Shown here one piece after another: positions 45,520 to 56,685 of a stretch of 64,000 bases of DNA. The DNA lies in the NCBI GenBank assembly GCA_016508695.1, contig VNKQ01000009.1, forward strand, positions 1,178,001-1,242,000, given 5' to 3'. The notes under the pieces are model-generated. The model was not told the DNA's origin, did no database searches, and saw only the letters and a list, made by a program, of their open reading frames with translations. The first letter of the stretch is position 1. Every line of letters begins with the position of its first letter. The DNA is from Hyphodiscus hymeniophilus. Lineage: Eukaryota; Ascomycota; Leotiomycetes; Helotiales; Hyphodiscaceae. Made by a program: the position numbers and the translations under genes.

Positions 45520-46782
45520 ATGGCGTCAACACCAATGGAAATCGATTCGCCCATTCACCAGATTGGTGCGAACGGGCTGGGAGGAAAAGCAAATGGTATC
45601 CCGACATCAACGACTGCTAAACTCAGCGAGATGATGCCATTGTACCGTCCAACGAAGGTGAGTGTCACATCCCAAACAAAAGAAAACAGGCTCACAACCG
45701 CAAGAAGCTCTTTCGCCGTGAGGCAGAGGCGACCAGAAGTTCAAGCTCTATATTGTCCCTTGATTTCGACAATGAGGGAGGCTTGCTGCTCACTTCGGAA
45801 AGTGATAACAGCATGCAAATCTACAATATAAAGGATGGAAAGCATCACAAGTCTCTGCTCAGTCAGAAGTACGGGGCTAATCACGCTATGTTTGCCCATG
45901 CCACTGGAACTGTCATTCATTCCAGTACTAAGATCAACCGTAAGTCTAATTAAGCCACTCTTTTATGAGTAGTACTAAGTCGCTCTAGATACCATCAGAT
46001 ACCTCTCCATGCACGACAACTCATACCTTCGCTACTTTGAAGGCCATGAGCAGAACGTCACGTGTCTATCCCTTCACCCTGGTCAAGACAACTTCCTCTC
46101 CTGCAGCGAAGACAACACTGTCCAGATTTGGGACGCTTCCACAAAGAATGCTGTTGGCAAGCTCCTTCTCAATAGCGCATACCTCGCAGCTTGGGATCCA
46201 TCTGGCAATGTATTTGCCGTCGCATCGCCTGCCGCACAGGCCATCCTTCTCTATGATTTCCGCAACTTCGACAAAGAGCCTTTCTCAACTTTCGATATGC
46301 TCCCAAACTCTCCAGATACGTTGCCCAACTCTCCTAGCAAGGGCTGGAATAAGCTCGAGTTCTCAAATGATGGCAAGTCGATACTCCTGGGCAGCACGGG
46401 TCGATGTCACTACCTTGTGGATGCATTCGATGGTCATCTGAAAGCCTTCTTACATCGTGGCGACAAGGGGGTTGTCCGAAGACTTGGCGCTGGAGATCAC
46501 AATCCTGACTATGTGGACTCTCATTCAAGCGATTTTCTCCAACCAAGCACGGGGGATTGTTGCTTCTCGCCAGATGGAAGATACGTTCTTAGCGGCTGTA
46601 GAGGCAAGGATATTCTGGTTTGGGATACACTTGCTGCTGCTCAAGACAAGGATCTTAAGCCAAGTCATGAGCTGGAGTACAAGGGAGACTCTGCTGTTAT
46701 CGCTTTCAACCCGAGGTATAACTTCTTCGCAACGGGTGACAAGGAGGTTGTGTTTTGGGTTCCGGATCCCCATGCGGGTTGA
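45520..46782 (+). CDS. SWD2: COMPASS subunit SWD2 (WD40)
   Basis: WD40 scaffold found in the Set1/COMPASS histone H3K4 methyltransferase and in the cleavage and polyadenylation factor. Exons 45520-45657, about 45708-45939 and 45989-46782 give about 387 residues. Sequence landmarks are SILSLDFDNEGGLLLTSESD, HTIRYLSMHDNSYLRYFEGH, EQNVTCLSLHPGQDNFLSCS, DNTVQIWD, WDPSGNVFAVAS and CCFSPDGRYVLSGC, with the order and loop lengths of Swd2 rather than of G-beta. The start of exon two could also be 45705, adding one lysine. The N-terminal 46 residues are a fungal extension. Nuclear. Confidence 0.9.
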
Positions 46783-47048
46783 TTACGAATGAACGGCTTT
46801 TTTGCTACTTGTTTAGAGTTGAAATAACGGCAGATACCCATTTAGTGGTGGTGAGGGCGTTTGGGGCGTTTGGTACTGTTGGAGTTTAAAAAGAAAGGAC
46901 CATTTAAGGGAGGCGGAAAAAGCGTGCACCGAGCAAATTGATAATTTGTCTATCTGCATGTTACAGTTAACCGTGGGTTTGCTTACCATTCCACATTGCA
47001 CCCGAACGCCAACCCCCGATGCATCCCCTCCGTTTGATTTGATAAATT

Positions 47049-49135
47049 TTAGACGAGCAATACTTGAATTCCCAGTCTTTCCATAGACGTCACCCAATCC
47101 ACACCTTTCCCATCATCTGTCGTAAGTTCCTCCCTTAGTCGCCAGCACTCTCTTATAATCTCGAGAGCCTTCCAATAGTTTCCGGGACACTTTGCATCCT
47201 CCGAAGCTGCCACTACCAAATCGTTCAAAAGTGGCTCGTGGTCTCTCGAAGCCATACATCCAGTCACGCAGAAAGGCCAAACCAAGTTCTGCAGCAGGGA
47301 CGGGACGGGCAAATTGCTCAATGCTGTGAGAGTCATGGACACACTGGCTTTTATCTCCGTGAGCTCAGGATATGCACCGGACACCACGACATGCAGATAT
47401 GTGAGGGCTGATGAGGCGAATGTTTGCGTGATGAGGGGAGAGTACTGCGCTGGGCACTTCGATATTGCCGGAGTTTTGGAGCGACCGTTGTTCAGTAATT
47501 TTGCGATTTCGGAACCGCGACTGCTGAGTTCGACCACACTCAGTCTTCCAGCCTTTTGCATATCGCGCTTCCAGTTCTCGAGGGCAGAAATCTGTGCAAT
47601 CAGGATCATCACCCAAGTCTCACAGCCCATTATCTTTTCGAGTTCAATGTTGTCGGCGTAATTGACGTTATTCTGGAGGAAAGCAGTCGAGCGAGTCGAG
47701 GCAGTTGCAATGATATCATACCAGAGTATTGTTCCAATGAGGAAGTCTGCAGCGATTTCGTTCACTACGAGAACCTCGGGATTAGTGTACGTCTTATATG
47801 AGGTAGAACAACAAAGTTATGCCTCAAAGCAGGGGTAGTTTCCATGAAAATCAAAAAGGTGTAGACATTTCCCAGCGATTGGAAGGCATCAGGCAAATCT
47901 TTGATGAGTTCCATTGAGAAGAGACGGTTGAGGAATACCAACCGTTCGGCGGGGAATCCCCTCGATCCAGCCTTTCAGAATAATCTGCCTGCAGTGTCCT
48001 ATTTGATGGATTATTTGTCTTCCTTGCCGCCACTAGTGCTGGTATGAAAGAAGCAGCAGCTCGTAAATGTACTTCCCAGGAGTCGGTACCGCCTCTCAGC
48101 AACTGCTCGATGTCACTGAGGTTCAATACCAAGGGGCGACTTACATACCTCAAAAGAGATCAGCTGGATGATGCAAGCCAGGATTTCGAGTCTGTCCTTT
48201 ATTGTTCCTTCCAACTGGTTACTATTCAAGAAAGCTATCTGCAGCTGTAAATGTTGGAAGGCAATAGCATGATGCGTTTTCATGGCTTCCTCATGCCCTT
48301 GGATACAGCGGCTTCGATCCTTTTCATTTTTCGCTAAAGCGGATTTGATGTAGAATGCAGACATTGCGAGAGCTGCATGATATAGCGGCTTCGTTCGCGT
48401 GAGAAGCGCCAGAAGCCTGTTGATAGGTGAGGAGTTAGCAGCTGCTTCATTCGATGCGGTCAAAACTGATTCAGATTCGAGAACTTACCAGCCTCGCCCA
48501 AGTTCAATGACAGAAGGAACATAAAACCTAAACTGGAGCGGAAAGACCTGGTCGAGATAGTTCATGAGCAGAGTCGATTCGTGGTCGGTGCGCCGTGCAC
48601 GAGGGTCTGTAATTGTGCATTCTCCAGACAGAAAGCTTGTAACCAGATCTGGGGGTACAGAATCTCGGTATCCTGAGTTCTGAGATGTGGGAGATAATTC
48701 TACGGCTGGCTGCGGGTAAATATAATTGAGATCGGGTGGTGCATTTGTCGAGCTCCCATATGGTGGTGATGTTGTACTCGGTGGCGTTGGGATAGAGAAC
48801 GGTGGCTTTGCAGCAGACCAAAGAGCCTTCCTCTGCTTCAGGCTCTCCTTAACCTCATCCCTCAGGGCGCGTACTACCTCCCGTTCCCTTTGACCTCCGT
48901 CCATCCACTGGGGCTTTGGTCCGTATCCATGGCATGTTATACCCCTTGAAGTACAATTCGAGCAGGCGGGAAAGTGCTCATCGCATTTCTTCTTTCGCAC
49001 TCTGCAGCTCCAGCACTAAGAGAGAGAGTCAGCTATTTCACGACCATTTGTTGTTATACGCAAGGGTCCGGAATCAGATCATGATGGATGTCCTGTCTCG
49101 CTTACTCCATGGGTGCTTCTCTCATATGGAGGCAT
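47049..49135 (-). CDS. Zn2Cys6 transcription factor with Fungal_trans_2-like region
   Basis: Exon one, 49135-49106, encodes MPPYERSTHG. Exon two starts at 49015 and supplies the binuclear cluster CWSCRVRKKKC followed by CSNCTSRGITC, all six cysteines present. Exon two ends at 48489 and joins to LLALLTRTKPLYHAALAMSA. Downstream are SWEVHLRAAASFIPAL and, in the last exon, FLIGTILWYDIIATASTRS, which fits the fungal-specific regulatory domain of this class. Splicing between about 48000 and 47770 is unresolved because the frame changes there and I could not fix the intron. It sits divergent to the glutathione S-transferase, a layout often seen with local regulators. Confidence 0.85.
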
Positions 49136-49648
49136 TGAGACGGTCACCGTGCTACGCAGAGGAAGATCAGTAAGGGAGTTGAACGTATTCGTCGGACTCC
49201 CGCGGTGTCGCGCTTTGATTTGAACAATTGGAGTTGAAGCAGCCATCGCTGATATTGCCGCAGACCCCCCTTGTCCATTGCCGCCGAGCTAAAATCGTAC
49301 CCCTGTCCCTTGCCGCGGCACTAAGAAGCGAGGCTCCTCCTTTTCAACCTGAGCACCGCAAAGTGGGCTCGGCGCCAGCTGCAGGAAGTTTGCTCTCGGC
49401 CGGCGTCTGTGATATGATGGTATCTTATATTTCGATCTTTCACTGCATAAGATAGTTACGAGCCGCAGGGCGGTTAAGAGCAAGGGCCTCTCTCTCTGCC
49501 TCTGGAAACTCTAGCGCGTTGGTCACAAGCTTTCCCTCTACGAATGGTACCGCCTATTTAACCTTCCTGCTTCTCGTCGGAGTCTCTCCTCGACAATCAC
49601 TTTTCCACCACCTTCAAACTCCTCCTCACAACCAAGCCTATGCACAAA
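49136..49648. promoter_or_regulatory. Divergent promoter, Zn2Cys6 factor / GST
   Basis: About 0.5 kb between the two starts. A GC-rich part near 49300-49410 contains CGG triplets of the kind such factors bind. With only scattered CGG/CCG words, I cannot claim a site. Confidence 0.4.
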
Positions 49649-50577
49649 ATGTTGCACCTCATAGGTAATCCGATCACATGCACGTGAGTAAACTTGTTTC
49701 CTCCTACTGACATGAGCTGATCGATGATCAATTTCCAGGAAGCGCGTGTTGATCACTCTCTATGAGCTCAAACTGAAGTTGGATACCGACTTCACGATCA
49801 CCCAGCTGAATGTCATGGCTGGTGAGCAGAAAGTAAGTGAACACAAGAATCCTTCAGCCTTCTTCTCACAATCTCTGCTGATTCCTGCTCAGCAACCAGC
49901 GCACCTGGCCAAGCATCCATTCGGCGTCGTTCCAGTCCTCGAGGATGGCGACTTTACCGTCTTTGAGACCCGAGCTATCTGTCGGTATTTGGCAACAAAG
50001 TATCGCGGTCAAGGAACTCAAAACTTGATTCCTGATCCCATGGACATCAAGGGAATGGCAATATTCGAGCAATGGGCAAGTGTGGAGTTGACATGCTTCG
50101 ATACCTTCACCAACGTCATCGTTACGCAGAAGCTCTTTAACAAGTACGGTAATAATGCTTCATTTACCGGAGTCCTCGCTCACAAATTGCAGAGTGCGAG
50201 GTATTGAGCCAATTCCTGCCGTTGTCGAATCGGCCAAAAAGGGATTGTCTGAGAAGCTGGACGTCTACGAAGGAATTCTGGCCAAGCAGAAGTACATGGG
50301 TGGTGATGAGTTCTCGTTGATTGACATCTTCTACAGTATGCCATGAATCTTTCATACTCCTCCGGTACTTTTGATTAAGTTTTACCAATACTGATATCCA
50401 TTGTCAGTGCCGTGGACGAATCGGCTGTTCGAGGCTGGTGAAGGTGCAATGATCGAGAGTCGACCTCATCTGAAGGCGTGGTGGCAGGAGGTGACAGCCC
50501 GCGATAGCTGGAAAGATGATGTTGATCCCGACAACTCCAAGATGTGGGCTGGCATGGTGAAATCACTGGGATACTGA
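49649..50577 (+). CDS. Glutathione S-transferase
   Basis: Cytosolic conjugating enzyme. Exons 49649-49683, 49739-49832, 49893-50143, 50193-50335 and 50408-50577 join to 230 residues. The thioredoxin-like half reads MLHLIGNPITCTKRVLITLY, then KQPAHLAKHPFGVVPVLED with the cis-proline and VFETRAICRYLATKY with the glutathione-binding ETRAI. The helical half has FEQWASVELTCFD and GGDEFSLIDIF (N-capping box and hydrophobic staple). The best fit is the fungal phi/theta-like class. An upstream in-frame ATG at 49640 would add three residues. Substrates unknown; detoxification or secondary metabolism are both possible. Confidence 0.92.
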
Positions 50578-51723
50578 AAGCACATTTGATCCCCAAAGGG
50601 CAAGTTTGCATTGCTAGGTGCATCTCTTATTTGAGCACAAAAAAGACTCGTTCGCTACCTTTCACGATCCTAGATAGAAACTATCGATGAGCTTTCTGCA
50701 TACATTGCCGTTTGCGAGATGAGCAAGAGAGTGAGACTCATCGTTACTCAGCTGTTTATAACCAATAATTCACTCCATTCATACGAACCGCGGAACCAAT
50801 GTCATGTTCTGGTCCCTGCGACAGGAAGCTGTGGTTCCAGCCACATAATCACTCAGAACCCTACGACAAGCTCTCAGCTGTCTGGCCAAGGAACCCTTTT
50901 TCATCTCCCATTGCTTCCTTCTTTGTCTCCTCGGGAGTGTTGAGCGTGGTATTAACAAGCGTGAAGGGAAGCTCCTCATGCCGCTCGCTTGGCTTGGTAA
51001 CTCAAAGGGATGCAGCGTTCCTGTATGCCTGGGAGTAATTGAATCAAGGGGCACTTGCCGTAGGAAATCATGACTCCGAGAAGATTCAAAAAAATGTGCT
51101 GATAACTGGACTGGGGATTTTGCCAGGAAAATGGAGGAGAATGCAGGAATAGGTAGCTCACTGTGAGCGGGCTTGATCTGAGGAGGGCTGTCATGACCAA
51201 TCCGCTTAGTCATCGTTCATCGATTGCGTTTTGGGCTTGTTGGTGCTCAATTCTGTGGTCTGGATGAGGTATCTTAGTATGTTGGTCGAGAATGTTTGAT
51301 GAGCTTCGATAGCAGATTGACATAGCAAATAGAGCTTTTGTATTTCTTATAATTTTCATACGTTTCATTGTGTGAATCGAAAATCTCCAATTAAGTGACG
51401 CTCTTCAGTTCCCATGTGAACCTTGCCTAGTAATTCAGCCATTTGATGTTCATCGATATTATAGCAGTTTAGTGAGAATCTCGAATAACCCAGAATAACT
51501 CAACCACCAAGAAGCCACTAAAATCCAATACACCGACAGGGCTGGATTTTTGGCATTGTTTGCGACTGGAATAGGGATAACAATTCAAAAGGACAAGATG
51601 CCTGAAATTGGAACTCTTGGTTCCTTCATTTAGAACCTATCTGCGGTTGAAATTATCTATCACCGACAAAGTGTTCATACAAAAAGTAACAGCAGATAAT
51701 GACCATCTCGATATGGCCCTTTT
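50578..51723. other. Intergenic stretch, no gene seen
   Basis: Convergent spacer between the GST (plus) and the next minus-strand gene. The longest frame, 50779-51213 minus (144 codons), shows no domain or composition of a protein. Confidence 0.4.
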
Positions 51724-53108
51724 TCAGTCAGTTCTGGCTTTCTTCTCCCGCGGTAAAGTTGCAACCACTTCTCCACCATGTTGTGCGCAATCCTCAGTGT
51801 ATTGATCAAAATCTCGCTTCTTTTCACCAGGGTGGCTTGACTCGGCGGGAGACTTCTCCACCATCATAGATGCTGATGACTGAGATTCGCAATGCCCATG
51901 CAGCCTCAATTTGTCTTTGGAACTAATATTGAGCGGCGGGTAGATAGTCTGACTAGCTTTGTCGTTTGGCAGTGAAATACATACAGACGATGAAACAGCA
52001 GCAGGATCAGCAGCCCGATTTGACAGACTGTGTGCTTGGGGATCAGTCGTATAATGGAACTGTGGCGGTTGAGATGGGTGCCATCCGCCATGATTATTTG
52101 GTACAGCTGGTCCTCTTACTGGTCCCGCGGAGATATTCGTATGAAATTCAGGGAGGAGAAGGCTTCGTGGAGCGAGTTGAAGGGGAAGAGAGGGTTGAGA
52201 ATTTTGTGCGTGCGGTACTTCAGTGGTTCCTTTATTACTAGGGATAGACTCAGCATGTCTTGGAGGAAGGGAAGCTGTGAGATGCTGTGCGGACCTGGAA
52301 ACAAGTTGTTCTGAGACTGACGTGCCTGCAGCCATTGACATTGCTTTGATAGCATCCAATGCTGTGCATTGCATGGCATAAGGGTTTCGAACAGGATTCG
52401 AGGGCGTCTGGTCGAGGGCAGATGGGTGTCGGGCAAGACATGATAACGTCCGATCGGCGGCATACGGATTGGGGGCAAGATAGGATGGCTTGCAAGGGAG
52501 CTTTTTGGCGTTCGATTCGGCTTCAGCTTTGAACTTGGCCCTTTCAACCTCCACTGTTGTACGATTGTCCGCACCCAGAATCTGAGCGGGGTACGAAGAC
52601 TTGGGAGGGAGAATCATAGGATAGTGTGAACCTGCGGCCACCGAATATGGACCACCAGCCTTAATCTCCGCCTGATCAGTGGTTGACAGGTTTTGGGCGG
52701 GCTGTGACTGCCTTGACATGATGAACCTTTCTCTCTCGGCCTCGGTCGCACCCTGGTCGATGGCATCTGGATTTCTGAAAGCATGCGAAAAGTAGGCTTG
52801 CATGAAAAGCAATTCACCAGCTTCGTGGAGCATAGAGACGTCACGGCATCTCTCGGAATCTTCAAGCAGCTCGCGTATTCTTCTTCCATTCCTCGAAGTA
52901 TCATTCAATTCTTTGAGTTTTCCATCTTGCGTAAGTGGAAATTGTGCCAGTGCACGTTCTTCGAAGGCTGGATTCCTATCAGCTCTTGTCTTGTCTTGGA
53001 AAGGGAGACAATACCGTCAGGTTCACGACAATACTTCTCCCGGATTTCTTCCCTCCTGGTATTCGCCGTCACATACTTCCTGGGTTGGGTCCCATTCGCA
53101 GCAGGCAT
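51724..53108 (-). CDS. Hypothetical fungal protein
   Basis: Two exons, 53108-53077 and 52975-51724, give 427 residues. Exon one ends in a GTATGT donor, and the join produces MPAANGTQPRKNPAFEERAL and then FPLTQDGKLKELND. The first about 90 residues look ordered and helical (RNGRRIRELLEDSERCRDVS and LLFMQAYFSHAFRNPDAIDQ). The rest is a low-complexity linker with weakly repeated asparagine-proline and alanine-aspartate phrases (NPYAADRT, HPSALDQT, NPYAMQCT). The last 30 residues are charged. An alternative exon one that reads straight on to 52905 in another frame is less convincing. No known family is recognised. Confidence 0.65.
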
Positions 53109-54083
53109 GATGACGAGCGGATTTGAAATGAAGTGTTGAAAACCTAGGGTTTTTTTGGGGGTCTTTTTTTGAAAATGAGGAAGGATGGCGAGACAAATGT
53201 GATATGTATTTCTCGAACGATGAGGTTGAAGTTGCAATGAGCATAGGCAATTGAATAAGCTTAAATTGCGAAATCGAGGGAGTGGGAAAGTGAATTAGAA
53301 TCGTAAGGAGACTCCAAACCACCGCTCATTTTCTGAGCTCTCGTGATATGCGGCTTTACTGCCGCTCGACCATGGGTTTATAAAATGTCTTATTGCGGCA
53401 GTGCTGCATTCGCGCTGTTGAGGGTGGCATTTTCTTCGATTTCAGGTTCATATAAGACATAGAGATTTTGTCATCACACCACCGCAGTCGATTAGTGTGT
53501 TTTATAATTACATTTCAATCATATCGAAGAAAATTGGGCTCAAAGGTAAGTTGAGATCAAGATACTCATTTTGAAGAGGGTCGAAGGAGAGACATAATAG
53601 GTAGCTTTTTTGCCGTGTGGCTTCCAAGGTAGTAGTTGTTCACAAAATCCTCTCCACTCGAACAGAATGAATAAAGTGAGTTGCAGAAGCACTAACCGCT
53701 GGAGGGCAAACGAGATTCTCCTCGTTCAATCACTTAATCTTTACATTCGAGAATCGGCAGCCTAAACATGCTGGAACTGCGTCAAACAAGATTAATCTGT
53801 TTAGGCGACTGACAATCTCATGGAGGTAGGAGCGCAAAGCAATACTTACTACATGGTCGTTCACAGCTACTAAACTGCATGGAGAAGCCTCAGCTGACTT
53901 CAGGATTTTGCATTTGTCGGGAGTGAAGTGAGGTTGAAGATAACTGGGGCGACCACGGGCTAGGTGCATGCGCATTCAAGGGGTCAAATGAGATTAGATT
54001 AGATCTGCGCTAAAACTACAATTGCTCTCGCGCTTCTTCAACATCTACTTGAGTCGGGAAATCAAGCTCACGATCACATCATA
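53109..54083. other. Divergent spacer, no gene seen
   Basis: Upstream regions of the hypothetical gene (minus) and CYP8 (plus). The frame at 53730-53975 minus is anonymous. Confidence 0.4.
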
Positions 54084-55805
54084 ATGGGCAGAAATACAGA
54101 TAAACTCTACATCACTCACTCAGAGTGGTCTTCATCAGATGCCTACTCCGCGAACGCAGGCTCGAATGTCTCTGCGAAAGCCCCTACCGGCTCATTCAAA
54201 CGTCTACCCTTCAACTTTTGCGCTGCCTCTCTGCAACCATTCTCCCACCCTGTTTGCACAGCCGAAGGAACGATCTTCGATGTCGAAGTCATATCTTCAT
54301 GGCTTGAGAAGCACGGCACGAACCCAGTCACCGGGCTTACCCTTAAAAGCAAAGATCTCATAAAGTTGAACTTCGCGCGGAATGGAGATACGGACGCACA
54401 TGATGGAGGCGGAGGGGCTGGGGAGGGAAAAGGAGAAATGGTCGATCCGGTCACGTTCAAAGTCTTCACGGATAATACGCATATTGTAGCTGTAAGACAT
54501 GGCAGCGAGGCGAATGTTTTTGCTTGGGAGACGGTAGAAAGGCTTAACATCAAGGCAAAGATGTGGAGGGATCTTGTTGATGATCAAGAATTCGGCAGAT
54601 CAGATATCATCACCCTTCAAGACCCGCAAAATATTGAGAGCAGAGATTTGAGCAAATTCAAGTTTCTGAAAGAGGGCGAAATTGTGCTCACTAAGGAGCA
54701 AGAAATGGAACGGTCGAAGGGTAGCGTGAATATTGATGCGCTCGGAAGAGTTGGGGAGAAGGTCCTGAGAGCCAAGGAAGCGGTGGATAAAGCAAGGAGG
54801 GAAAGAGAAGCTGGAGGGGATGTAAATCGTTCCAAGGCTTTAACGAAAGCCGGACATGCAAACACCGCGCCCAAACCCTCAATGGTGCGGGAGAAGAAAA
54901 TGGCATACAACGCAGCGCAATATACAAATGGACGTGCAGCAGCTTCCTTCACCAGTACCGGGCTGACACCGGAGACCAGTGGAGAACGAGCGCTTCTGTC
55001 CGACGAAGAGTATATGCTGCGTCCAAAGCGGGTGAAGATCAAAGGCTACGCACGAATCGAAACCAACCTAGGCTCGTTGAACATTGAACTACAAACCGAG
55101 ACCGCGCCGCGAGCGGTATGGAACTTTGTGCAATTAGCCAAGAAAGGGTATTACAACGGCGTTGCATTTCACCGAAATATAAAGAATTTCATGATTCAAG
55201 GCGGAGATCCCACTGGTACAGGGAAGGGTGGAACCAGTATATGGGGAAAGAATTTTAATGATGAGTTTGATGGACCTTTGACACATGACTCAAGAGGCGT
55301 AATGAGCATGGCCAACAAGGGCAAGAACACGAATTCGAGCCACTTCTTCATCATTTACAAACCTGCTGGTCACCTTGACCGAAAGCATACAATATTCGGT
55401 AAAGTAGTAGGTGGTCTGGACGTTTTGCAGAAGTTGGAGAATGCACCTGTTGGAGGGGGCGATAGACCGCTCAATCCAATCATTATGGAGAATGTGGTGG
55501 TATTCGTGGATCCGTTCGAGGAATTCCAGAAGCAGAAACGGGACAATGATGCCGCGGAGAAGGAGAAAGCGGAAATCCAAAGGTCAGGTGGAACTGAGGA
55601 TGACAAAACCACGTGGACGGGGAAACGGATTCGAGGTGATGGGACAGTAGTGCAGAACGAAAGTGCTGGTGGAGTAGGGAAGTACCTGAACCTGCCTGTG
55701 GAGACCGGAACCGGAAATGGCAGATTGGTGGAGGATGAAGAATATGATGAGCCGGTCAAGAAGAAGACGAAGACGGGGGGCTTCGGAAATTTCGACAACT
55801 GGTGA
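54084..55805 (+). CDS. CYP8: U-box cyclophilin, CYP8/PPIL2 type
   Basis: Single exon of 573 codons. A split U-box lies at about residues 38-105 (LPFNFCAASLQPFSHPVCT, IFDVEVISSWLEKHGTNPVT). This is the E3-ligase-like module that recruits E2 enzymes and lacks zinc ligands. A charged linker follows, then a cyclophilin domain at about 325-480 with GYARIETNLGSLNIEL, AFHRNIKNFMIQGGDP and NSSHFFIIYKPAGHLD. The catalytic Arg (FHR) and the FxxQGGDP block are kept. The C-terminus is a charged tail ending FGNFDNW. Human PPIL2/CYC4 is a spliceosomal cyclophilin, which suggests a nuclear role here. Confidence 0.94.
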   Translation: MGRNTDKLYITHSEWSSSDAYSANAGSNVSAKAPTGSFKRLPFNFCAASLQPFSHPVCTAEGTIFDVEVISSWLEKHGTNPVTGLTLKSKDLIKLNFARNGDTDAHDGGGGAGEGKGEMVDPVTFKVFTDNTHIVAVRHGSEANVFAWETVERLNIKAKMWRDLVDDQEFGRSDIITLQDPQNIESRDLSKFKFLKEGEIVLTKEQEMERSKGSVNIDALGRVGEKVLRAKEAVDKARREREAGGDVNRSKALTKAGHANTAPKPSMVREKKMAYNAAQYTNGRAAASFTSTGLTPETSGERALLSDEEYMLRPKRVKIKGYARIETNLGSLNIELQTETAPRAVWNFVQLAKKGYYNGVAFHRNIKNFMIQGGDPTGTGKGGTSIWGKNFNDEFDGPLTHDSRGVMSMANKGKNTNSSHFFIIYKPAGHLDRKHTIFGKVVGGLDVLQKLENAPVGGGDRPLNPIIMENVVVFVDPFEEFQKQKRDNDAAEKEKAEIQRSGGTEDDKTTWTGKRIRGDGTVVQNESAGGVGKYLNLPVETGTGNGRLVEDEEYDEPVKKKTKTGGFGNFDNW

Positions 55806-56685
55806 GAATGGATGACGGTCATCGAAAGACCTAGCATAACCCATTTCAAGCCGTATTGCAACTGGATGGAAACAAGTACGCAACCTAGGAGAGCTGATCA
55901 AGTCTTCGGATCTTGAATGGGATGAAATGAAACCCCGTATATTTGAGACGTGGTTCAATTTCTGAAGAAGCTTGTACTGTTCTCCTTGATCGATCTACGA
56001 TCAGCACACATAGTTTCTGAAGGCGAAGGCATCTTGTGAAACACAGCTCCTCAAGCATGATATCACATGCTCCAAGCACTAGGACGGGTAGTACTTCAAT
56101 AGATACAAAAAATATCGACCTGGTTTAAGCCTCAATGGTTTGGCAGAAGATTTTGGGACGATGGAACGATCATCGTTTTATGAAGTCGGGAGGCTCCACA
56201 GGAGGCCATTAGTCTACACAGTTGTGTAGGAAGTCCGCCACTGCCCATAATGTTAAGCGAGACTCATGCTTCTCTTGACCTTTGTGTGTCGACATAGTTC
56301 TCGGTTGTCAGCTGCTTTCTCGGTGTCAAATTATTAACTTGGAATATTAACAAGAGTGGGCTATGGTCATTGTTGTTGGCTCTCCCGAGCGTCGACTAGG
56401 ACTTCAGAGGGATTCTGGCAGTAGCTTTAATGGTAATTAAAGCCTAGTATTCAGTCAATGGCATCCATGGTTCCATCCCCTTGCTGTCATGGCGTATTTT
56501 AGGAGCTACTGCGACAATGTATCGCCAGTCATTTTGCCAGCAATCGTCACGAAATAATGTTTGCACAAGCCCCTGCTAATCTGTTTAGAGAAGTTTGACA
56601 GCCTTTGCTCTATGAAGCACTCCTTAAATTCATGAATGCCCCGTCTCATGTATATATCATTTTCTACTACTTTTCAGCCTCTTCT
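55806..56685. other. Convergent spacer, no gene seen
   Basis: 3' flanks of CYP8 (plus) and of the deaminase-like gene (minus). No recognisable feature. Confidence 0.5.

Noticed and set aside
52905..53108. Read-through of exon one of the hypothetical gene (68 codons)
   Set aside because: The GTATGT donor and GCTGATAG acceptor give a continuous 427-residue frame, so the read-through peptide is probably intronic.
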